Shown piece by piece: positions 25,159 to 33,515 of a DNA stretch of 64,000 nucleotides. Origin of the DNA: Pseudomonadota bacterium. GTDB taxonomy: Bacteria; Pseudomonadota; Gammaproteobacteria; Burkholderiales; Burkholderiaceae_B. The notes under the pieces were generated by a model, which was not told the DNA's origin, did not search any database, and worked only from the letters and a program-made list of their open reading frames with translations. The DNA lies in NCBI GenBank assembly GCA_023440825.1, contig JAEXRL010000024.1, positions 18,714 to 82,713 on the forward strand. Reading direction: 5' to 3'. Every line of letters begins with the position of its first letter. Within the stretch, counting starts at the first letter, position 1. A program made the translations under genes and the position numbers.

Positions 25159-25930
25159 CACAAGCCTTTTTTACCTGATCAATCATCTCAACAAGCTTTA
25201 CGCCATAATCGTCAATGGTGTGTTGGCTAAGACGCGAAGCGGGTACACCGCAATTGAATATCAAAACCTCTCCCTCTACTGCTTCAAGCCACGGAGTAGC
25301 TACCGCATGAACATCGGCAAGCCAATCCCCGCGACTCACGCAATAACCATTGCGAGCATACTCCTCAGATGCCGTTTGCTTGGTTAAAGCAAAGCGCGTC
25401 GCATCATTCAAAGTACCGTCCTCTTGAGTTTGAAACCGTTTCAATGCCGCTAATACCTCTTGGTTCCGTGACTCATTAAGCTGCGTTAACCACGCCCTAC
25501 CCATAGCAGACACTAACAGGGGTAAGCGCGCACCAATATCAGGACGAAATGCCGTGACATCATGACCTCGGCAGGTCTCCACATACACCATATAACCACG
25601 GTGATACGTACCCAAAGAAACGGAACCGCCAGAATCGTAGGCCAGTTGTTGCATGAACGGCCGAGCGATCTGACGCAAGGTCATGTGCTCCAGCATTGGA
25701 TAGCCTAAAGAAAGCAGCCCTGCTCCTAGGCGGTAACGGCGTCCATCCTCATCACAGGTAATTAAACCCTTCAACATCAGGGTGTAAGTTAGCCGAGAAA
25801 TCGTCGCCTTCGACAAACCTGTGCGTTGCACAAGCTCTTTATTTGTTAAGGCCGAGTCACCTGAACGAAAACATTGCAAAACGCTAAATCCATTAGCGAC
25901 TGTCGTAGCAAACTGCCTAGAATTCAACAT
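25148..25930 (-). CDS. IclR-family regulator (first of the pair)
   Basis: A 260-residue IclR regulator: helix-turn-helix at residues about 8-70 (ANGFSVLQCFRSGDSALT, NKELVQRTGLSKATISRL) and effector domain with the usual VYVETCRG-type core and GDWLADVHAVATPW. It is the first gene of a two-IclR transcript and is divergent from the acyl-CoA dehydrogenase at 26018 across 87 bp. IclR proteins of this type sense aromatic or aliphatic acids and control catabolic operons. A TCTAA-T-TTAGA repeat in the gap is a candidate site. Confidence 0.87.
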   Translation of the reverse strand: MLNSRQFATTVANGFSVLQCFRSGDSALTNKELVQRTGLSKATISRLTYTLMLKGLITCDEDGRRYRLGAGLLSLGYPMLEHMTLRQIARPFMQQLAYDSGGSVSLGTYHRGYMVYVETCRGHDVTAFRPDIGARLPLLVSAMGRAWLTQLNESRNQEVLAALKRFQTQEDGTLNDATRFALTKQTASEEYARNGYCVSRGDWLADVHAVATPWLEAVEGEVLIFNCGVPASRLSQHTIDDYGVKLVEMIDQVKKACDEH

Positions 25931-25969
25931 AGCGAAACACAGGGTCCTTTATAAGCAACGCAATGATAA

Positions 25970-25980
25970 TCTAATTTAGA
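25970..25980. promoter_or_regulatory. Candidate IclR operator
   Basis: TCTAA and TTAGA are inverted around one base, 38 bp before the acyl-CoA dehydrogenase start and 40 bp from the IclR start. The site is AT-rich and small, so the call is tentative. Confidence 0.35.
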
Positions 25981-26017
25981 ACTATCGCACTAGCACTTAA
26001 CTGATAAAGAAAAATCT

Positions 26018-27184
26018 ATGATTCGAGACAGCCAATCTTTTTCCGAATTTTTAACGTCACTACGACGCTTTGTTCGTGAAGAACTCATCCCTCATGAAGC
26101 TTTGGTCGCCAAGCAAGATGAAGTACCCGAGAACCTAGTACAAAAAATGGCAAAACAAAACATGTTTGGCTATTCCATTCCCGAGCAATACGGGGGCTTG
26201 GGTATGACAACTGAGGAGCTGGTGTTAGCTGCTATGGAACTTTCCCAATGCTCTGTCGCTTTTCGCGCAAGGGTCGGCACTAATACTGGTATTGGTTCAG
26301 AAGCAGTGGTTGCCGATGGAACCGAAGAACAAAAACAGCGCTATCTTCCAAAGCTCGCTACTGGTGAGCTTACTGGCTGCTTTGCGCTCACTGAGCCCGA
26401 TGCCGGCTCTGACGCCACCGCCTTAAGCACAAGCGCTAGACGCGATGGCGATTACTTCGTACTTAATGGCACCAAATGCTTCATTACTAATGCACCCATA
26501 GCCGGATTATTTACCGTTTTGGCTCGTACCGATCCAACAGAACCACGAGCCAAAGGTATCTCCGCATTTTTGATAGAGCGTGACACACCAGGCTTATCGG
26601 TGGGTAAGGCTTACGACAAAATGGGGCAAGAGGGCTCGCCAGTTTCCGAAGTGTATTTCGATGACTGCCGGGTTCCTCGTAGCAGCCTTATCGGAGGCCA
26701 AGAAGGCCAAGGCTTTAGCACCGCCATGAAAGTTCTGAACAAACAGCGCATCCACTTGGCTGCACTGTGTATAGGCCCAGCTATACGTATGCTGGACGAT
26801 GCCATAGAGTTCGTCGCCCACCGCAAGCAATTCAATCAGCCATTAATGAACTTCCAATTGATTCAGGCCATGATCGCCGACTGCAAAACCGATATTGAGG
26901 CAGCAAAAGCCCTGATATTACAAACGGCACGACAACGCGACGCGGGTGAGGACGTAACGATGAACGCCTCGATCTGCAAATACTTTGCCTCTGAGATGTG
27001 TGGACGAGTCGCTGATCGCTGTGTCCAGATGTTTGGGGGTTATGGCTACATTTTAGAGCAGTCTGTCGCACGTTTTTACCGCGACGTCAGATTGTTCCGC
27101 CTGTACGAGGGAACCAGCCAAATACATCAGCTCAATATAGCTCGACTCACGCTTAACGCAGCAGGCCATACATTGGCACGTTAA
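26018..27184 (+). CDS. Acyl-CoA dehydrogenase
   Basis: A 388-residue flavoenzyme that introduces an alpha-beta double bond into an acyl-CoA. FAD-binding signatures are present: CFALTEPDAGSDATAL (motif 1) and later MFGGYGYILEQSVARFYRDVR. The catalytic Glu is in RLYEGTSQIHQLNIAR. The class resembles short/branched-chain and glutaryl-like dehydrogenases of catabolic operons. It is the first gene of the acyl-CoA operon, divergent from two IclR regulators. Electron transfer flavoprotein genes are not in the window. Confidence 0.93.
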   Translation: MIRDSQSFSEFLTSLRRFVREELIPHEALVAKQDEVPENLVQKMAKQNMFGYSIPEQYGGLGMTTEELVLAAMELSQCSVAFRARVGTNTGIGSEAVVADGTEEQKQRYLPKLATGELTGCFALTEPDAGSDATALSTSARRDGDYFVLNGTKCFITNAPIAGLFTVLARTDPTEPRAKGISAFLIERDTPGLSVGKAYDKMGQEGSPVSEVYFDDCRVPRSSLIGGQEGQGFSTAMKVLNKQRIHLAALCIGPAIRMLDDAIEFVAHRKQFNQPLMNFQLIQAMIADCKTDIEAAKALILQTARQRDAGEDVTMNASICKYFASEMCGRVADRCVQMFGGYGYILEQSVARFYRDVRLFRLYEGTSQIHQLNIARLTLNAAGHTLAR

Positions 27185-27231
27185 TAAAGTTCGTACCCAG
27201 CATTTAATTATAAAGATCAAGGAGACCTAAA

Positions 27232-28197
27232 ATGCTAAAAACAACCATTATGTCGGCAGCCATCGCCGTGACCAGTATTCTGTCACCGGCTGCCGCGCAA
27301 GATAACTACCCGCAACGCCCGATTACGCTCATCATCCCCTTTGCACCTGGCGGCTCCACCGATATTTTAGGCCGGCTACTAGCGGAGGAGATGAGCAACC
27401 GCCTAGGGCAGCCAGTGATCGTTGAAAACAAAGCAGGTGCCGGCGGAAATATAGGAGGCAGTTACGTAGCTCGCGCTAAGCCCGATGGCTACACCTTGAT
27501 GGTCGCTGCAGCAGGCCCAACAGTTATCAATCCCAGCTTATACGACAATATGCAGTTCAGCCCAGTTACTGACCTGCGCCCGATCACCGCGCTTACACGT
27601 GAGCACAACGTGATGGCTGTCAATGCCTCAAGCCCAATCACTACACTCAAGGAATTCATCACTTACGCCAAAGACAAGCCAGTCACTTTTGGCTCTTCCG
27701 GCACGGGCTCCCCTAGCCATCTGTCGGGTGAGCTCATGAATCACATGCTTGGTCTGGAGATGACCCATATCGCCTATAAAGGCTCTGGTCCCGCCGTCGT
27801 TGACCTACTAGCAGGCCATATTACTGTGATGATAGATAATATGCCCCCATTAATGCCACATATACAAAATGGCACACTCAGAGCCATCGCCGTCCCCAGC
27901 CCAGAGCGTACGGACGCCCTACCCAATACCCCCACCTTCAAAGAAGCTGGCGTCGATGACTTTGTCGTCATGGCTTGGAAAGGGCTGATGGCTCCCGCTG
28001 GGACACCCGATGCCATTGTTCAAAAAATCTATGACACGGCCACGGACATCTTGGCCATGCCCGTCATGCAAACCCGTTTAGCCGAAATGGGTGCAGAGCC
28101 TTATGGCAATACCCCAGAGCAATTCGCACAGCAAATTAAAGACGAAACACAATGGTGGGCTGAAATCATCAAGCGCACTGGCACCACTCTGAACTAA
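27232..28197 (+). CDS. TctC/Bug-family binding protein of the acyl-CoA operon
   Basis: A 321-residue periplasmic receptor with a signal peptide ending SPAAAQD and the Bug fingerprint YPQRPITLIIPFAPGGSTD, then VIVENKAGAGGNIGG and PDGYTLMVA. It lies between two acyl-CoA dehydrogenase genes, so its ligand is most likely the free carboxylic acid that the operon activates and degrades. AAGGAGA precedes the ATG. The gene is followed by an intercistronic hairpin. No membrane partner is present. Confidence 0.92.
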   Translation: MLKTTIMSAAIAVTSILSPAAAQDNYPQRPITLIIPFAPGGSTDILGRLLAEEMSNRLGQPVIVENKAGAGGNIGGSYVARAKPDGYTLMVAAAGPTVINPSLYDNMQFSPVTDLRPITALTREHNVMAVNASSPITTLKEFITYAKDKPVTFGSSGTGSPSHLSGELMNHMLGLEMTHIAYKGSGPAVVDLLAGHITVMIDNMPPLMPHIQNGTLRAIAVPSPERTDALPNTPTFKEAGVDDFVVMAWKGLMAPAGTPDAIVQKIYDTATDILAMPVMQTRLAEMGAEPYGNTPEQFAQQIKDETQWWAEIIKRTGTTLN

Positions 28198-28207
28198 ACC
28201 TATGTGC

Positions 28208-28230
28208 CGCGCTCCACCGTACGGAGCGCG
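28208..28230 (+). other. Intercistronic hairpin
   Basis: CGCGCTCC and GGAGCGCG form a perfect 8-bp stem with a 7-base loop 10 bp after the TctC stop. There is no T-run, so it is more likely to protect the upstream mRNA, giving more receptor than enzyme, than to terminate. Confidence 0.45.
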
Positions 28231-28335
28231 CCTCAGCCTCTGAGCAGAGACTGGGTCCCTTGCACAACATAGATTAAAAAACACAAATGGCGCTCCCTTG
28301 TAGACGCCGCAAATATCCGCATAGGTAATTAAACG

Positions 28336-29511
28336 ATGACAGATGCTGCAACACACGTTCGAGCAGACATGGGACAACTGCGCCAACGTGTTCGAAATTT
28401 CATTAATGACGTAGCTATTCCTTTGGAAAGCCCGGCAATAGAACGTGATGTAGAAAAACTGGATAGCATCACTCTATCCCTACGCCAACAAGCCAAGCAG
28501 GCTGGCATCTACACTCCTCAACTCCCTCGTGAGTGGGGTGGGCTAGGACTCAATTGGACAGAGTGTGCTGAAATTTTTGAAGAGGCGGGACGAGGCCTGT
28601 TAGGTCCACTGGCCTTGAACTGTGCTGCTCCCGACCAGCCCAATATGTGGTTGCTGCTCAATTTAGGAACACCAGAGCAATTACAGCAGTTCCTAGTTCC
28701 CATAGCAAACGGCAGTAAAAGAGCGTGTTTTGCCATGACCGAACCGGCCCCGGGTGCAGGCTCCGATCCCTCCATGCTGGCAACACAAGCAACACGCACC
28801 GCTGGAGGGTGGATACTGAATGGGCATAAAACTTTCATTAGTGGTGGCGTTCAAGCCGATTTTGCCATTGTTCCTGCACAAACAGATCAGGGTGTGACCT
28901 TATTCATCCTTGATACCCAGCAGCCAGGTTTCAATGTTATTCGTGACGTCGGTATGAGCACTGCTTATCAAATTGGCGGGCATGCCCAGATTGTTATCCA
29001 AGACTGTTTCGTTACTGATGAGCAGATCTTGGGCGAAGTGGGCAAGGGTTTACAGCATGCGCAACAGCGCCTGGAGCCAGCGCGCCTAGCTCACTGCATG
29101 CGCTTCATCGGACGAGCCAGCCGAGCCATGGAACTAGCGCAAGACTACGTACTCAATCGGCACTCATTTGGCCAGCCCCTGTCTGAGGCACAACAAATCC
29201 AAGCGATGGTCGCCGACTCTCACATTGACCTGCATGCCAGCCGGCTGATGACACGTCACTGCGCCGAGCTACTTGATGCAGGTCAATCAATACGCCACGA
29301 GTCAGCCATGACTAAGGTATTCGTCTCGGATGCCATTGGCCGAGTATGCGATAGAGCCGTACAAATGATGGGAGCTTTAGGTGTGTCTGACGATGCCCCC
29401 GTCTCGACAATTTGGCGTGAGGCGCGACCTTTTCGAATTTACGATGGTGCCAATGAACTCCACCGCAGCATGCTGGCCCGCCGAATTTTTTATCGTAATC
29501 TCCAGCCTTAG
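28336..29511 (+). CDS. Acyl-CoA dehydrogenase (second in operon)
   Basis: A 391-residue flavoenzyme paralogue. Motifs: CFAMTEPAPGAGSDPSMLAT at the flavin site and MMGALGVSDDAPVSTIWREAR near the C-terminus. At the catalytic-base region it has RIYDGANELHRSMLARRI, the YDG(P/A)NE(V/L)H form found in the ACAD10/FadE2-like branch rather than YEGT. The N-terminal helix is longer than in the first paralogue. The two enzymes may act on different intermediates or together. AGGTAATT before the ATG is a weak ribosome site; ACGATG at 28333 fixes the start. Confidence 0.9.
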   Translation: MTDAATHVRADMGQLRQRVRNFINDVAIPLESPAIERDVEKLDSITLSLRQQAKQAGIYTPQLPREWGGLGLNWTECAEIFEEAGRGLLGPLALNCAAPDQPNMWLLLNLGTPEQLQQFLVPIANGSKRACFAMTEPAPGAGSDPSMLATQATRTAGGWILNGHKTFISGGVQADFAIVPAQTDQGVTLFILDTQQPGFNVIRDVGMSTAYQIGGHAQIVIQDCFVTDEQILGEVGKGLQHAQQRLEPARLAHCMRFIGRASRAMELAQDYVLNRHSFGQPLSEAQQIQAMVADSHIDLHASRLMTRHCAELLDAGQSIRHESAMTKVFVSDAIGRVCDRAVQMMGALGVSDDAPVSTIWREARPFRIYDGANELHRSMLARRIFYRNLQP

Positions 29512-29539
29512 GCTCTACACCCTCTAAACAGGATCCAGT

Positions 29540-30529
29540 ATGACTTCATTTTCTGCACTACGACTGCACAAAACGGATGCTAGCCCTACACCGGATTGCC
29601 GTATTGATACCTTAACGCTAGAGCAACTGTCCGCTGGCGATGTGGTCATTCGTATCGCCTATTCCAGCTTGAATTACAAAGACGCCTTGGCCTATGCAGG
29701 TCGTGGAAAAATCATTCGCTCTTTCCCTAGAATTACGGGTATCGACTTCGTTGGTCACGTCGAGTCTAGTCATGACGCACGCTTTCAAGCGGGCGACCAA
29801 GTGATCGTACATGGCTTCGGTGTCGGCGTAGAACACGATGGTGGACATGCACAGTACGCACGCGTACCCGCAGACTGGGTGATGAAGCTACCTGAAAACA
29901 TGAGTCTGCTGGACGCTTGCAGTATAGGAGCGGCCGGCTACACCGCTGCCCTGTCCCTACACTGGATGGAACAGTGCGGCCTCACCCCTGAGCAAGGAGA
30001 TATCGCCATTACAGGCGCAACAGGTGGTGTTGCCAGCTTAGCCATAGACATACTCAGCCACCGAGGCTATCAAGTATGTGCCATTACCAGCAAAACAACA
30101 TTGACAGACTATCTGATGAGTCTGGGTGCCAAACAAGTACAAACTGTACCTGACTTAAGCGCAAACCGACCTTTACGGAGTGCTCAATGGGCAGGTGCTA
30201 TAGACAGCGTAGGCGGAGACATACTGCCATGGTTACTCAGCACAACTCAGGCAGAGGGTGTTGTCACCTCGTTTGGTAATGCCGCCGGCTCTGACCTAAG
30301 CACCACCGTTTTTCCTTTTATTTTGCGCGGTGTGAAGCTACTGGGCATAAACGCAAACAGTCCATTATCGCTACGTGAGCAAGTCTGGCATAAGTTACAT
30401 ACCATCTACAGCCCTTCCAAGCTGCACGAAATTCGTCACATCATTTCACTGGCCGATTTGCCAAGCACTATGGAAGCGATGCTAGCGCGCGAAACCCATG
30501 GTCGCTTTATCGTTGACATGACTCTTTGA
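29540..30529 (+). CDS. Zinc-free MDR oxidoreductase, AcuI/YhdH-like acryloyl-CoA reductase
   Basis: A 329-residue medium-chain reductase. It begins FSALRLHKTDA and has SLNYKDALAYAGRGKIIRSFP, GIDFVGHVESS and the NADPH site ITGATGGVASLAID, all hallmarks of the YhdH/AcuI branch that reduces acryloyl-CoA to propionyl-CoA. It lacks the zinc ligands of alcohol dehydrogenases. It lies 28 bp after the second dehydrogenase and 10 bp before the synthetase, so it is co-transcribed. It could reduce an unsaturated CoA intermediate of this pathway; the true substrate may be larger than acryloyl-CoA. Confidence 0.87.
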   Translation: MTSFSALRLHKTDASPTPDCRIDTLTLEQLSAGDVVIRIAYSSLNYKDALAYAGRGKIIRSFPRITGIDFVGHVESSHDARFQAGDQVIVHGFGVGVEHDGGHAQYARVPADWVMKLPENMSLLDACSIGAAGYTAALSLHWMEQCGLTPEQGDIAITGATGGVASLAIDILSHRGYQVCAITSKTTLTDYLMSLGAKQVQTVPDLSANRPLRSAQWAGAIDSVGGDILPWLLSTTQAEGVVTSFGNAAGSDLSTTVFPFILRGVKLLGINANSPLSLREQVWHKLHTIYSPSKLHEIRHIISLADLPSTMEAMLARETHGRFIVDMTL

Positions 30530-30539
30530 TTCTCAGCAC

Positions 30540-32681
30540 ATGAATACACCTGAAACACTAAAAAAGCTATTTACTCCGCGCAGCATCGCTATTGTTGGCG
30601 CATCAGAAACGCCCGGAAAAATTGGAGCTATGCCCATCACCCTACTTAAAAAATACGGGTACAACGGGCATATCTATCCGGTTAACCCACGCTCCCAGTC
30701 CATTCAGGGCTTGCCCTGTTATGCGACACTGGCCGGTATTCCAAACAACATTGACCTAGTCATCATTTCTGTTCCCGCCAAGCACGCCTACACCGCTCTA
30801 GAGAACGCTCGCCCTGGACAAATTGCTAGCGCAGTTATTTTTTCCTCGGGTTTTGCAGAAATTGATGCCACTGGCGCTGATGAACAAAAACGTCTAGCCG
30901 CTCTGGCCCACGAACGGGGCATTCGCCTACTGGGACCGAACTGCTTGGGTTTTATGAACATTAGGGAAAATGTCTTTGCCACTTTTTCCCCCGTTGCATT
31001 GAATCATGCTATCGAGGCCGGCAATATCGGTGTGGTGTCGCAAAGTGGGGCCTTCGGTGCCTATGCCTGCAGCATGATGCTCGAGCGAGGCATAGGCTTG
31101 TCCACATGGATCACCACGGGCAATGAAAGCGACATTGATGTGGCCGACTGCATAGCGCTATTGGCTACAGACCCGCATACAGACGTCATCATGACGTATA
31201 TGGAAGGCTGCCAAGACGGCGAAAAACTCAAACGTGCCTTTTTAGCAGCAAACCAAGCTAATAAACGCATTGTGGTTACTAAGGTAGGTCGTACACAAGC
31301 CGGAGCCCAAGCCGCCGCCTCGCATACCGCAGCCCTGGCCGGCGATGATGCTGTCTACGATGCCTTGTTTCATCAATATGGCGTGTTGCGCACACACTCT
31401 TTAGAAGAGTTCTTCAATATAGGTCAAGCTCTCAGTGTCTGGCGCAATCCACCACGCAATACAGGCTTAGCCATTATGTCCCTATCGGGAGGCGTAGGGG
31501 CACTCATGGCGGACGATGCACAGGAAATGGGGCTAGATTTACCCGCTATGCCAGAGGCAGCACAGCGTCGCCTACTGGAACGCATCCCTTTTGCAGGAAC
31601 TCAAAATCCGGTTGATGTCACTGGACAAGCAGTAGCCGAACCAAGCATCTTTAATGACACCGCTCACGACATGCTGTCCTCAGGGCAATTTGGAGCACTG
31701 GTTATCTTCTTGGCCGCTGCCGGAAGCAGCGACGCTTTCTGGCCGCATATTGAACACTTTGCCGCTTCCATCCACAAATCCTACCCGGATATCCCAATCG
31801 CCCTAGTCGCCCTGCTTCCCGAGGCTCGCCGTCTCGCGCTCGAACAGCACGGCTGCCTGACCTTCGCTGACCCCTCTATGGCAATACGCACCGTAGGCAC
31901 CTTACTGAAACAGAATCGGAATATCGCCAACACTCCGTCAGGGACTGAGCTAAGCGCGCAAGAAGAAAACGCTTTCCGCTCTCCAGTGCTCAACGAAGCG
32001 GAGTCCCTAAGTGTACTCAAACAAGCCGGAATCCCCTCCGCTCAGTTTGCCATCGCCCAATCAAGCACCGAGGCCGCGGCCATCACCCAGCAATTTGCAT
32101 GCCCCACCGCCATGAAAATACTGTCGCGCGACATACTTCATAAAAGCGATATAGGCGGCATACGTTTACATGTCACGGATCAGGAAAACGCCATCAAGGC
32201 TTTCAAAGACATCATGGCTAACGCACATAGCCACGCACCTCAGGCTAAGATTGATGGAGTGTTGATTGCCCCCATGATTACTGGCGGTATTGAATGCATT
32301 GCCGGCGTACATTGCGACCCTACTTTTGGTCCTGTCGTCATGTTTGGCCTGGGCGGCATCTTTGTCGAAATCCTTAAAGACACAAGTTTCAGGCTAGCGC
32401 CATTCAATGAAACAGAAGCCTTAAGTATGATTCAGGAAACCCGTGCCTATGACATTCTCAAGGGCGCCCGTGGTCAAGCCCCTGCCGATATTCAAGCACT
32501 AGCGCAAGCCCTGTCTTCGCTATCGGTACTTGCTCACACACACCGGGAACAGATTGAATCCATAGACATTAACCCTTTAGTAGTGCGGGAACAGGGGCAA
32601 GGCGTCGTCGCACTAGATGCCTTAATTCTGACCTCACCAGCTTGTCATGCTCTACAAGCTGAACCCGTAACAACAGCCTAA
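30540..32681 (+). CDS. ADP-forming acyl-CoA synthetase
   Basis: A 713-residue fused alpha-beta acid:CoA ligase. Domains in order: CoA-binding Rossmann (residues 5-130, PRSIAIVGASETPGKIG), succinyl-CoA-ligase-like flavodoxin domain with the phosphohistidine loop (QAAASHTAALAGDDAVYDA), then ATP-grasp (residues about 480-700, HKSDIGGIRLHV, MFGLGGIFVEILKD, SIDINPLVV). It would activate a free acid to acyl-CoA with ATP to ADP. Last gene of the operon with two dehydrogenases and the AcuI-like reductase. Pat-type protein acetyltransferases share the first part but add a GNAT domain, which is absent here. Confidence 0.9.
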   Translation: MNTPETLKKLFTPRSIAIVGASETPGKIGAMPITLLKKYGYNGHIYPVNPRSQSIQGLPCYATLAGIPNNIDLVIISVPAKHAYTALENARPGQIASAVIFSSGFAEIDATGADEQKRLAALAHERGIRLLGPNCLGFMNIRENVFATFSPVALNHAIEAGNIGVVSQSGAFGAYACSMMLERGIGLSTWITTGNESDIDVADCIALLATDPHTDVIMTYMEGCQDGEKLKRAFLAANQANKRIVVTKVGRTQAGAQAAASHTAALAGDDAVYDALFHQYGVLRTHSLEEFFNIGQALSVWRNPPRNTGLAIMSLSGGVGALMADDAQEMGLDLPAMPEAAQRRLLERIPFAGTQNPVDVTGQAVAEPSIFNDTAHDMLSSGQFGALVIFLAAAGSSDAFWPHIEHFAASIHKSYPDIPIALVALLPEARRLALEQHGCLTFADPSMAIRTVGTLLKQNRNIANTPSGTELSAQEENAFRSPVLNEAESLSVLKQAGIPSAQFAIAQSSTEAAAITQQFACPTAMKILSRDILHKSDIGGIRLHVTDQENAIKAFKDIMANAHSHAPQAKIDGVLIAPMITGGIECIAGVHCDPTFGPVVMFGLGGIFVEILKDTSFRLAPFNETEALSMIQETRAYDILKGARGQAPADIQALAQALSSLSVLAHTHREQIESIDINPLVVREQGQGVVALDALILTSPACHALQAEPVTTA

Positions 32682-32684
32682 ACT

Positions 32685-32720
32685 AGGCCGCCGGGCCGCT
32701 TTATCAGCCCGGCCTTAGTT
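32685..32720 (+). terminator. Probable terminator of the acyl-CoA operon
   Basis: CCGGGC and GCCCGG form a 6-bp core that can extend to AGGCC/GGCCT across a bulge. It lies just after the synthetase stop, and a second small hairpin GCCTTTT/AAAAGGC follows at 32736-32751. Confidence 0.55.
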
Positions 32721-32752
32721 AAGTCGTACCCCACTGCCTTTTTGAAAAGGCC

Positions 32753-32789
32753 AAAAAAAAGCTACCGTTTTTTCAACGATAGCTTTTTT
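32753..32789 (-). terminator. Terminator of the leftward tRNA-Leu
   Basis: Read on the minus strand, GCTATCGTT pairs with AACGGTAGC and is followed by eight T residues. It is nearly identical to the terminator behind the rightward tRNA copy. Confidence 0.88.
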
Positions 32790-32794
32790 AAATC

Positions 32795-32879
32795 TGGTGC
32801 CCAGAAGAGGACTCGAACCTCCACACCTTGCGGCACATGGACCTGAACCATGCGCGTCTACCAATTCCGCCACCTGGGC
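32795..32879 (-). tRNA. tRNA-Leu (anticodon CAG), copy 1
   Basis: An 85-nt tRNA with encoded CCA. The acceptor stem GCCCAGG pairs with TCTGGGC, the anticodon loop is TTCAGGT (CAG), a long class II variable arm is present, and the T loop is GTTCGAGTCC. The sequence is identical to the copy at 36288-36372 on the other strand. Confidence 0.97.
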
Positions 32880-32933
32880 TTATGCTTAACACTTAGTAAG
32901 TATAATTAAGCAAAGAAGATTATTCTAAACCAC

Positions 32934-32976
32934 AAAAAAGCTCATGGCAAGCGGTTTATCAAAATACTTGCCATGA
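32934..32976 (-). terminator. Orphan minus-strand terminator
   Basis: TCATGGCAAG and CTTGCCATGA form a perfect 10-bp stem with a 15-base loop, followed on the minus strand by GCTTTTTTG. No minus-strand gene precedes it until the start of the small rightward gene, so it points to an unannotated transcript. Confidence 0.75.
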
Positions 32977-33198
32977 ACTCGTAGAAACGATAAGCTTATT
33001 AGGCTTAAATATCAAGAAATGGGTATCCATGCCAACCTGTGCACCCGCATAAGGTGGTTTTATCGATATGGCCTCTAGGCAAACAACGGGATATGCATAA
33101 CGTCGTCAACGACTTTACCGCTTTCTAGCTTGTTTCACGGGTCTTTTATTCCAACTTGCTCACCCGGACTTGTTCCAAGAGCTAAACAGGAGCCAAGC
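32977..33198 (-). ncRNA. Candidate small RNA region ahead of an orphan terminator
   Basis: About 220 bases without a convincing reading frame lie between the orphan terminator and the start of the gene at 33199. On the minus strand the only frames are under 20 codons. A small non-coding RNA ending at the terminator is a possibility. I looked for 6S RNA, SRP RNA, tmRNA and RNase P signatures and could not match any. Confidence 0.3.
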
Positions 33199-33504
33199 AT
33201 GTCTGCACTCAGCAGCTTTCAGCTGACTTTACAAGAAAACACCTATTACATCCATGCCCGTACGGGCAGTTCAGTGCTTGAAATCGCTCAAGACTCAAAA
33301 ATACTAGGCTCGTTCGAACCGCGCTGGCTAGGTCGTACGAGTAGTGGCGGTTACTGGCGGCATTTCACCGAACAAATCCATAGCACGCTGCTATTAAATA
33401 TGGATGCGATTGCACGCCTCATAGACCAGCACCGCGAACAAAATCTGGATACCTCCTTAGACGATATTTGCTTAGAAGGCCGCTTACGCAGCCTTAGCCA
33501 TTAA
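33199..33504 (+). CDS. Hypothetical protein (101 aa)
   Basis: A 101-residue soluble protein of no recognised family. The mid-part (TYYIHARTGSSVLEIAQDSKILGSFEPRW) looks beta-rich and the C-terminal third looks helical (DAIARLIDQHREQ). The frame opens at 33130, but AGGAG seven bases before the ATG at 33199 decides the start. It lies inside the segment bounded by inverted tRNA genes and is convergent with the siderophore-interacting protein, 11 bp away. Confidence 0.7.
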   Translation: MSALSSFQLTLQENTYYIHARTGSSVLEIAQDSKILGSFEPRWLGRTSSGGYWRHFTEQIHSTLLLNMDAIARLIDQHREQNLDTSLDDICLEGRLRSLSH

Positions 33505-33515
33505 GGCAGGCCAGC

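Larger units (their letters stand above)
32753..32883 (-). repeat. Left arm of a 131-bp inverted repeat
   Basis: tRNA-Leu plus 4 bases upstream and the terminator downstream. It is inverted and almost identical to 36284-36416; the differences are 1-base indels in A/T runs and a few changes in the terminator. It brackets a 3.4-kb segment. Confidence 0.9.

Noticed and set aside
32977..33198. 6S RNA, SRP RNA, tmRNA or RNase P RNA
   Set aside because: None of the conserved core sequences of these RNAs could be found; only a generic small RNA candidate remains.
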